A stretch of DNA of 23,926 nt from JBFWQM01 sp050249455 (GTDB lineage: Bacteria; Pseudomonadota; Alphaproteobacteria; MPNO01; VGEU01). How positions within the stretch are numbered: the stretch's first letter is position 1; each line of letters opens with the position of its first letter. Below, in pieces: positions 6,816-13,099 of the stretch. The DNA is taken from contig JBFWQM010000062.1 in NCBI GenBank assembly GCA_050249455.1, forward strand, positions 1 to 23,926, read 5' to 3'. Both the position numbers and the translations under genes were made by a program. The notes beneath the pieces were generated by a model. It saw only the letters and a list, made by a program, of their open reading frames with translations, had not been told where the DNA came from and ran no database searches.

Positions 6816-8132
6816 ATGAAGGATTTCCTCACCGCCCTGGACGAGCGCGTCGACGACATCCTGTCGGCGTGCACCCGCTGCGGCAAATGCGTCGAGGCCT
6901 GCCCGTCGGCGGCGCCGGCCGGGGTGGACAAGGCTGACGCCCCCGGCATCGTGGCCGGCGTGCTGCAGGTGCTGCGGACCGGGGAAGGGCCGGAGCAATC
7001 GGTCCGCTGGGCGGAGGCGTGCACCGGCTCGGGCGCCTGCATCCCTGCCTGCCCGGAGGCGATCAATCCGCGCTTCATGCTGGCGATGGCGCGCGCGACG
7101 CGACGCCGGGAGGAGGCGCCGCCGGCGGTGGTGCGCAAGGACGGCATCGGGCATTTCCAGCGCATGAGCCGCGGCGTGCGCATCCTGTCGCGGCTGCAGC
7201 TGCCGCCCGACCTGCTGCACCGGCTCGGCCGCACGATCGATTCCGATGCGGCGGTGAGCGACCCGGAGATCATCTTCTACACCGGCTGCAACATCCTCAG
7301 GACGCCGCACATCGCGCTGCTCTGCCTCGACGTGCTCGATGCGATCGGCGTGCGCTACGCGATCTATGGCGGGCCGTCGAACTGCTGCGGCGTGCTGCAG
7401 CTTCGCGGCGCCGACACCGAGACCGCGGGCAAGGTCGGCTACAGCACCATCGAACGCTTCGCCGCCACCGGCGCGGACGAGGTGGTCGCCTGGTGCCCGA
7501 GCTGCATGGTGCAGTTCGGCGACATCATGCTGCCGACGTACCAGCGCTCAACCGGCACCGACCCGTTCGACATGGTGCCGTTCACGGTGTGGCTTGCCGA
7601 CCGGCTGGAAACCCTGCGCCCGCACTTCGTGTACCCGGTGAACAAGCGGGTCGGGCTGCACGAACATCCCGGCGTGCCCGGCGTCACCGGCGCGGTGCGC
7701 CGCATCCTGGAGGCGATCCCGGGGCTGGAGTTCGTCGACCTGGAGCAGCCGCGCATCGGCTCGATGTGCAACACCCTGAATGCGCTGCCGGCGCACAAGC
7801 GCGCGCTGCACCTCGCCCAGCTCGAGGCGGCGGAGGCGGCGGGGGTGACCACCCTGGCCGGCGTCTACCACGCCTGCCACCGCGAGCTGTGCAGCCACGA
7901 GCGCGACTGGCCATTCGAGGTGGTGAACTTCATGGAGCTGATCGGCGAGAGCATGGGCATCGCCCGGCCCGACCTGTTCAAGCGCCTGAAGATCATGCAG
8001 GACGCCGACACCATCCTGGCCGAGAGCGCGGCGATGATCGACCGCTACGAGCTCGACCCGGCGGAGGTGCGCACCATCGTCGAGCGCGACCTCCTCGGCG
8101 AGCAGGCGCTGCCGCTCGGCCGCGGCCGCTGA
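6816..8132 (+). CDS. (Fe-S)-binding protein with ferredoxin and CCG domains (HdrB/GlpC-like)
   Basis: A 438-residue predicted electron-transfer protein. The N-terminus resembles a 2x[4Fe-4S] ferredoxin: the first cluster motif is complete (Cys19, Cys22, Cys25, Cys29, then Pro). In the second the motif reads C69-x-x-S72-x-x-C75-x-x-x-C79-P, so one ligand is Ser. A CCG domain of the heterodisulfide-reductase B/GlpC type follows, with Y-T-G-C158-N, N-C190-C191-G and W-C227-P-S-C230. A second CCG-like half is degenerate (H-E-H-P-G near 282, M-C318-N, A-C354-H-R-E-L-C359). Such proteins pass electrons between flavoenzymes and a thiol/disulfide or quinone partner. No flavoprotein partner gene adjoins it here. 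It is divergent from the sulfatase and is followed by the convergent methyltransferase gene three bases on. Specific role unknown. Confidence 0.85.
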   Translation: MKDFLTALDERVDDILSACTRCGKCVEACPSAAPAGVDKADAPGIVAGVLQVLRTGEGPEQSVRWAEACTGSGACIPACPEAINPRFMLAMARATRRREEAPPAVVRKDGIGHFQRMSRGVRILSRLQLPPDLLHRLGRTIDSDAAVSDPEIIFYTGCNILRTPHIALLCLDVLDAIGVRYAIYGGPSNCCGVLQLRGADTETAGKVGYSTIERFAATGADEVVAWCPSCMVQFGDIMLPTYQRSTGTDPFDMVPFTVWLADRLETLRPHFVYPVNKRVGLHEHPGVPGVTGAVRRILEAIPGLEFVDLEQPRIGSMCNTLNALPAHKRALHLAQLEAAEAAGVTTLAGVYHACHRELCSHERDWPFEVVNFMELIGESMGIARPDLFKRLKIMQDADTILAESAAMIDRYELDPAEVRTIVERDLLGEQALPLGRGR

Positions 8133-8135
8133 TCG

Positions 8136-9665
8136 TCAGATCTCGATCCCCAGCGCGTCGAGCACCGCCGGGCCTTCGGCGAGCGTGTTGGTCACCCGCA
8201 CCATCATCTCCGCGCGCAGCTCGCCGCGGTCGGTGATGACTTTGCCGGCCTTGGAGACCGTCTGGTTCGTCGCATCGATGCGGTCGAGCACGAAGTCGAC
8301 CGGATCGCCCTTGTGGTGCCGCGAGGCCAAGCAGAAGCAGTCGATCGGGTCGATCGGCACGCCGTTGCCCAGCACGGGGGAGGCGAGCGCCCGCGGCGGC
8401 TTGCCGTCGAGGATGCGGCGCACCGCGGCGGCGTTGAACCGGCCGGCGGAGGCCCGCCGCGCCGCCTCGCCGTCGGCGGGCAGGGCGATGGCGGCGTAGT
8501 TGATCGACAGCAGCACCATCATCGCCCGCAGCACCTCCTCGCGCCCGAACGGCGCCAGCGCCGGGTGCTCGTAGAGCGCCCCCAGGACCTGCGGACCCGC
8601 CGCCATGACGTCGAGCAGCACCGGGAACACCGGGTCGTCGATGCGGATCGTGGCGTTGGGCACCTTCGCCTCGGTCTCGCATCGCGAGCGCGCCCGCGTC
8701 AGGACGAAGCGGCTTTCCGCCAGGATGCGGCGCTGCTCCCTGCCGTCGATGGCGACGACGCCGCGGGCGAAGACGTCGCGGCGGAATATCCGGTTGACCG
8801 CGAAGTCGAACGCCGTCTCGCGCAGCGGCCCCGGCGGTATGTCGTTGAGCAGCCGCTGCATCGCCGGCGTCAGCGAATCGTCGCGGAAGTTCTCGATCTG
8901 CTCCGCCGAGGCGACAAAGGTCAGCTTCGCCTCGCTCATCCGCGCATGGACGTCGGCGGCGTAGTAGGCCGTCCAGTGTTCGTTGAGATACTCGTGCGCG
9001 AGGTAATGCGGGTCGGCCTTGCGGAAGTCGTCGGTCCACTGGCTGGCGAACGGGTTGAAGCCGAAGAAGCGGGCCTCGGCCGACTTGAGCTGCTCGACCA
9101 TCACGATGCTCTGCGCCAGCCGGTCGAGCACCCCGCCCGCCATCTGCTGCGACAGCATCTTCAGCAGGCGCTGCAGCGGCGCCACCGCGCTCCACCCCGG
9201 CAGCGCGTTGTAGCTGATGAAGCAAAGGCCCGCCGGCTTCAGGTGACGCCGGATCAGTTCGACGATGTGGCCGACGTTGTCGGCGCTGACCCACGACAGG
9301 ATGCCGTGGAGGGCGATGAAGTCGAACTCCGGCAGCGCGACGTCGCGCAGCTCCGCGAAGCTCTGCTCCAGGTACGTGATGTTGGCCAGGCCCGCCTCGG
9401 CGGCCAGCCGCCGCGCCTGGGCGATGTGGGCGGGGTTGAAGTCGTTGGCATGGAAGGTCGCGTGCGGGTTGGCCGCCGCGAGCGCCGCGGTGGTCACGCC
9501 GTAGCCGCAGCCGAGCTCCAGGAAATTGTACGGGCGCTCCGGCGGCGGCGCGGCGACCAGCTTGATCGTCGCGGCGAGCGCCAGGTTGATCGGCGCCAGC
9601 TCGCGGTGCAGCGTGGCGCTGTAGTCGACCTCGGCGAGGTAGCCTTCGGTCCAGCCGCCGGCCAT
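8136..9665 (-). CDS. Class I SAM methyltransferase with regulatory-type C-terminal region (copy 2)
   Basis: A 509-residue SAM-dependent methyltransferase. The Rossmann motif I, F-L-E-L-G-C-G-Y-G, is at residues 48-56; A-N-D-F-N-P-A-H follows at 73-80 and S-Y-N-A-L-P-G-W at 151-158. A long C-terminal half (about 200-509) resembles the predicted methyltransferase regulatory domain seen in this family. By hand count it is identical to the neighbouring upstream gene product at 87 of the first 158 positions without gaps, so the pair arose by tandem duplication. The start at 9665 lies five bases beyond the upstream stop, hence one operon. From memory, this arrangement resembles the rickettsial outer-membrane-protein lysine methyltransferases; a glycan or small molecule is equally possible as substrate. 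A much longer reading in this frame is a shadow of the neighbouring gene. Confidence 0.87.
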   Translation of the reverse strand: MAGGWTEGYLAEVDYSATLHRELAPINLALAATIKLVAAPPPERPYNFLELGCGYGVTTAALAAANPHATFHANDFNPAHIAQARRLAAEAGLANITYLEQSFAELRDVALPEFDFIALHGILSWVSADNVGHIVELIRRHLKPAGLCFISYNALPGWSAVAPLQRLLKMLSQQMAGGVLDRLAQSIVMVEQLKSAEARFFGFNPFASQWTDDFRKADPHYLAHEYLNEHWTAYYAADVHARMSEAKLTFVASAEQIENFRDDSLTPAMQRLLNDIPPGPLRETAFDFAVNRIFRRDVFARGVVAIDGREQRRILAESRFVLTRARSRCETEAKVPNATIRIDDPVFPVLLDVMAAGPQVLGALYEHPALAPFGREEVLRAMMVLLSINYAAIALPADGEAARRASAGRFNAAAVRRILDGKPPRALASPVLGNGVPIDPIDCFCLASRHHKGDPVDFVLDRIDATNQTVSKAGKVITDRGELRAEMMVRVTNTLAEGPAVLDALGIEI

Positions 9666-9670
9666 GCCGG

Positions 9671-11242
9671 CTATCCGTTGACCGCCGCCGCGACGGTGGG
9701 CTGCGGCCGGACGTCGGTCAGGATGCCGAGCGCGTGCAGGAACGCGAGGCCGCCGTCGTGGAAATTTTGCACCCGCTTCTCCATCTCGGCCCGCACCGCG
9801 GCGGGGTCGGTGATCGGCTGGCCGTCCTTGACCGGCGCCTGCTTGAGCGCCTGCAGCCGCTCGAGCGTGAACTGGACCGGTTCGCGGCCCTCGCGCAGGG
9901 CGGTCGCCATGATCGAATCGACCGGATCGACATAGAGGCCGCTGCCCAGCACGGGCGAGGCCATGAACCGCAGGTTGCCGTGCAGCGTCGCGCGCCGGGC
10001 GACCACGTCGTTGAAGCGGTCGGTGCGCTTGCGGCGGTCGGCATCGCCCGCGGCCGGCAGGCAGACCTGGGCATAGCCCAGCGACACGATGCTCATCATC
10101 GCCCGCACGATGGTGTCGGCGCCGAACGAGGATGTGGCCGGGTGGCCGACCAGCTCTGCGATGGTCCGCGGGCGCTCCGCCATCAGGTCGAGCATCGACG
10201 GGAAGACCGGGTCGTCGAGGCGCACGGTGCCGCCCGACACCTGCGTCTCCAGGGTGCAGCTCGCCCGCGCGCGCACCAGGGCGAAGCGGGTCTGCAGCAG
10301 GACCTGGCGCTGGCGCGCGGTGTCGATGCGGATCGTGCCGCGGCTGAACAGGTCGCGGCGGAACTGACGGTTTAGCACGAAGTCCGCCAGCATCTCGCGC
10401 AGCCCGGGGTCGGGCGTGTCGCGCAGCAGCTGGCGCAGGTCGGGCGACACGGAGGTGTCGTCGTAGTTCTCGATCACGTTGGCTGAGCCGACGAAGGTGA
10501 GCTTCGCCTCCGCCATGCGCGCGTGCATGTCGGAGGCGTAGAACGCCGTCCAGTTGCCGCACAGATATTCGTGCGCCAGGTAGTGCCGGTCCTGGGTCTT
10601 GAGGTTCTTCAGCCAGATGTCGAGCGCCGGATTGGCGCCGAAGAACTTGGCCTTGCCGGCGCTCAGCCGGTCGGCCAGCGCCACGCAGCGCTCCAGGCGC
10701 TGGAACACCGTGCCGGTCAGGTGGCCGCTGAACGCCTCGAACAGGCGCTGCATGGGCGCGCTGATCGCCCAGCCGGGCTGGGTGTTGTAGCTGACATAGA
10801 CCATGCCGCCCGGGCGCAGCTTGCGCCGGATCAGCTCGACGATGATCGTCAGGTTCTCGGCGTTGATCCACGATGCGATGCCGTGCAGCCCGATGAAGTC
10901 GAAGTCGGGCAGGCCGATCTCCAGCAGCTCGGCGAAGCTCTTCTCCAGGAACGTCACGTTGTCGATGCCGGCCTCGGCGGCCAGGCGTTGCGCGTTCAGG
11001 ATGTGGGTCGGGTTGAAGTCGTTGGCGTAGAACTGCCCCTGCGGGTTGGCGGCGCCAAGCAGGCACGCCGACGTGCCGTTGCCGCAGCCCAGCTCCAGGT
11101 AGGTGAACGGCTTGTCGGCCGGCGGCGATTCGACGAGCTGGATGGTCGCGACCAGGTTCTGCAACGCCGGCGTCAGCTCCTTGTAGAAGCTGGAGGTGTA
11201 TTCGACTTCCGTGATGTAGCCGTCGGACCACGTGTTGCTCAC
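9671..11242 (-). CDS. Class I SAM methyltransferase with regulatory-type C-terminal region (copy 1)
   Basis: A 523-residue paralog and upstream partner of the gene ending at 8136. SAM motif I is Y-L-E-L-G-C-G-N-G at residues 48-56, followed by A-N-D-F-N-P-T-H at 73-80, F-D-F-I-G-L-H-G at 114-121 and S-Y-N-T-Q-P-G-W at 151-158. The rest (about 200-523) is the same large accessory region as in its paralog, with E-Y-L-C-G-N-W-T-A-F-Y near 225 and conserved S-P-V-L-G-S-G near 430. The start is a GTG at 11242 with AGGG nine bases upstream. The gene is divergent from the polysaccharide exporter across a 251-base gap that may hold both promoters. Cytoplasmic location is expected. The acceptor is unknown: surface protein lysines or exported sugars are the two hypotheses favoured by context. 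Confidence 0.88.
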   Translation of the reverse strand: MSNTWSDGYITEVEYTSSFYKELTPALQNLVATIQLVESPPADKPFTYLELGCGNGTSACLLGAANPQGQFYANDFNPTHILNAQRLAAEAGIDNVTFLEKSFAELLEIGLPDFDFIGLHGIASWINAENLTIIVELIRRKLRPGGMVYVSYNTQPGWAISAPMQRLFEAFSGHLTGTVFQRLERCVALADRLSAGKAKFFGANPALDIWLKNLKTQDRHYLAHEYLCGNWTAFYASDMHARMAEAKLTFVGSANVIENYDDTSVSPDLRQLLRDTPDPGLREMLADFVLNRQFRRDLFSRGTIRIDTARQRQVLLQTRFALVRARASCTLETQVSGGTVRLDDPVFPSMLDLMAERPRTIAELVGHPATSSFGADTIVRAMMSIVSLGYAQVCLPAAGDADRRKRTDRFNDVVARRATLHGNLRFMASPVLGSGLYVDPVDSIMATALREGREPVQFTLERLQALKQAPVKDGQPITDPAAVRAEMEKRVQNFHDGGLAFLHALGILTDVRPQPTVAAAVNG

Positions 11243-11353
11243 GTTCCGGACCCTTGCTGTGGCGCCGCGCCGGCAGTGTAGGCACCGCCGTCCCGCGGCG
11301 AAAGACGGAATTCGCCCCTGGCCCCAGGCGAGCCGCAGCCGGCGCGAAAAGCC

Positions 11354-11382
11354 TTGTGCCGGCGGGGGCCGGTCGCTACCTT
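11354..11382 (+). promoter_or_regulatory. Weak candidate promoter of the exporter/glycosyltransferase operon
   Basis: TTGTGC (11354-11359) and TACCTT (11377-11382) are spaced 17 bases in the gap between the divergent methyltransferase and permease genes. Only three positions of each hexamer match sigma-70 consensus. I see no other recognisable element in 11243-11493. Confidence 0.2.
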
Positions 11383-11493
11383 CCGTGCGCCTCGCGGGGG
11401 CCGCGGCCGGTGTCGCCCGCCCGCCGCCGGGGCGATGATTCGATGTGCGCCCGCACGGTCCGGCGCGCCGGTGGTCCGACCCTTTACGCCTGG

Positions 11494-12321
11494 ATGACGA
11501 CGGCTCCTTTGCAGCAGCGTGTCGCGGTTCCCGCGGCGGCCGATTCCGATGCCCGCGCCGACGTCGTCGCCGGCCTCATGCGCTGGCGGCTGTGGGGCCT
11601 CATGGGCTGGAACGACATCCGCCAGCGCTACCGGCGCTCGCTGATCGGCCCGTTCTGGCTGACCCTCAGCATGGCGGTGATGGTCGGGGCGCTCGGCTTC
11701 TTGTTCTCGACAATCTTCAAGATCGAGCTGCACGACTACCTGCCGTTCCTGACCTTGGGATTCCTGGCCTGGGCGTTCATCGCCCAGTGCGTCAACGAAG
11801 GCTGCGGCACCTTCATCGAGGCGGAGGGCTTCATCAAGCAGATGCCGCTGCCGTACTCGACGTTCGTGTACCGGGTGGTGTGGCGCAACCTGGTGATCCT
11901 GGCCCACAACTGCGTCGTCTACGTGGCAGTCGCGGCGATCTTCGGGCTGTGGCCTGGGGCGACCGCGCTGCTGGTCGTGCCGGGGCTCGCGATCCTGGTG
12001 CTCAACGCGGCGTGGCTCGGCATGCTGGCGGGCGCCCTGTGCGCCCGGTTCCGCGACGTGCCGCCGATCGTCTCCAGCCTGCTGCAGATGGTGTTCTTCG
12101 TCACCCCGATCATCTGGAAGCCGGAGCTGGTGCCGGCGCGCACCTACCTGGTGGACATCAACCCGTTCCACCACTTCGTCGAGCTGTTCCGCGCCCCGCT
12201 GCTCGGCCAGGCGCCCGACTTGCTGTCGTGGCAGGTCTGCATCGGCGTCACGGTGGCCGGCTGGATCGTCACGCACCTGTTCTTCCGCCGCTACCGCGGC
12301 CGCATCGCCTACTGGGTGTAG
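11494..12321 (+). CDS. ABC-2 type polysaccharide export permease (Wzm/KpsM-like)
   Basis: The membrane subunit of an ABC exporter that moves undecaprenyl- or lipid-linked polysaccharide across the inner membrane. The 275 residues match the usual Wzm size. About six membrane segments are seen near 53-73, 84-104, 133-151, 157-178, 193-209 and 246-264. The family hallmarks are D-I-R-Q-R-Y-R-R-S-L-I-G-P-F-W at residues 41-55 and I-N-P-F-H-H-F-V-E-L-F-R-A-P-L-L-G near 222-238. I place the start at ATG 11494 on size grounds, although no clear Shine-Dalgarno precedes it. ATG 11443, 12 bases after a GGGGCG, would add 17 residues and cannot be excluded. The ATPase gene follows three bases after the stop. 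Confidence 0.9.
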   Translation: MTTAPLQQRVAVPAAADSDARADVVAGLMRWRLWGLMGWNDIRQRYRRSLIGPFWLTLSMAVMVGALGFLFSTIFKIELHDYLPFLTLGFLAWAFIAQCVNEGCGTFIEAEGFIKQMPLPYSTFVYRVVWRNLVILAHNCVVYVAVAAIFGLWPGATALLVVPGLAILVLNAAWLGMLAGALCARFRDVPPIVSSLLQMVFFVTPIIWKPELVPARTYLVDINPFHHFVELFRAPLLGQAPDLLSWQVCIGVTVAGWIVTHLFFRRYRGRIAYWV

Positions 12322-12324
12322 CCG

Positions 12325-13089
12325 GTGGCGGTGGTCGAGATGAATGAGGTCTGCGTCGATTTCCCGATATATTCGGGCGGCGGCAGCGGCCGGTCGCTCA
12401 AGCGGTTCGCGATGCAGGTGGCGACCGGCGGGCGGTTCGGCCGCGGCATCGTCGACCGGGTGGTCGTCCATGCGCTGCAGGGCGTGACCGCCACCCTGGA
12501 CCACGGCGACCGGGTCGGCCTCGTCGGGCGCAACGGCGCCGGCAAGACCACCCTGCTCCGGGTGGTCGCGGGGGTCTACGCACCGACGCGGGGCTCCATC
12601 CGGCGGGTCGGCCACGTCGCGCCGCTGTTCGACCCGACGCTCGGCATGGACCTCGACGCCACCGGCTACGAGAACATCGTGCTGCGCGGCCTGCTGCTCG
12701 GCATCCCGCTGGCCGACATCCGCGCCCACATGGGCGAGATCGCCGACTTCACCGAGCTGGGCGATCATCTCGACCTGCCGGTCAGGACCTATTCCAGCGG
12801 CATGACGCTGCGACTCGCCTTCGCGGTCTCGACGTGCTTCGATCCGGAAATCCTGGTAATGGATGAATGGATCGGGGTGGGGGACGCGCACTTCATCGCC
12901 AAGGCGGAGCGCCGGCTGGAAAGCTTCATCGGCCGGTCGAGCATCCTGGTGGTCGCCTCGCACTCCGAGCCGCTGCTGTCGCGGCTGTGCAACAAGGCGA
13001 TCCTGCTCGACCACGGCCGCCTGGTGACGGTCGGCCCGGTCGCCGACGTGCTCGCCGCCTACCACGCCAACGATGCGGAAAGCGACTGA
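12325..13089 (+). CDS. ABC polysaccharide export ATPase (Wzt/KpsT-like)
   Basis: The nucleotide-binding subunit paired with the permease just upstream (three-base gap). In 254 residues it shows Walker A G-R-N-G-A-G-K-T-T at 68-76, the family-typical signature Y-S-S-G-M at 156-160, Walker B I-L-V-M-D-E at 176-181 followed by G-V-G-D, and the H-loop in V-A-S-H-S (His213). The N-terminal M-A-V-V-E-M-N-E-V-C-V-D-F-P-I-Y is characteristic of the O-antigen/teichoic-acid exporter ATPases. The protein ends shortly after the ATPase core and lacks the C-terminal carbohydrate-binding domain of long Wzt proteins. Export may therefore not depend on recognising a capped glycan end. The start is taken as GTG 12325; GTG 12331 and ATG 12340 are alternatives. 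Confidence 0.9.
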   Translation: MAVVEMNEVCVDFPIYSGGGSGRSLKRFAMQVATGGRFGRGIVDRVVVHALQGVTATLDHGDRVGLVGRNGAGKTTLLRVVAGVYAPTRGSIRRVGHVAPLFDPTLGMDLDATGYENIVLRGLLLGIPLADIRAHMGEIADFTELGDHLDLPVRTYSSGMTLRLAFAVSTCFDPEILVMDEWIGVGDAHFIAKAERRLESFIGRSSILVVASHSEPLLSRLCNKAILLDHGRLVTVGPVADVLAAYHANDAESD

Positions 13090-13099
13090 GGGGCGATCG

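Noticed and set aside
8313..9935. Plus-strand frame of 540 residues opposite the tandem methyltransferases
   Set aside because: Antisense to two paralogous genes that keep their motifs; the composition is typical of a shadow frame.
8136..11285. A single 1049-residue minus-strand frame spanning both tandem methyltransferases
   Set aside because: Only its C-terminal half matches the family. The upstream half is an out-of-frame reading of the first methyltransferase, which has its own frame, GTG start and stop.
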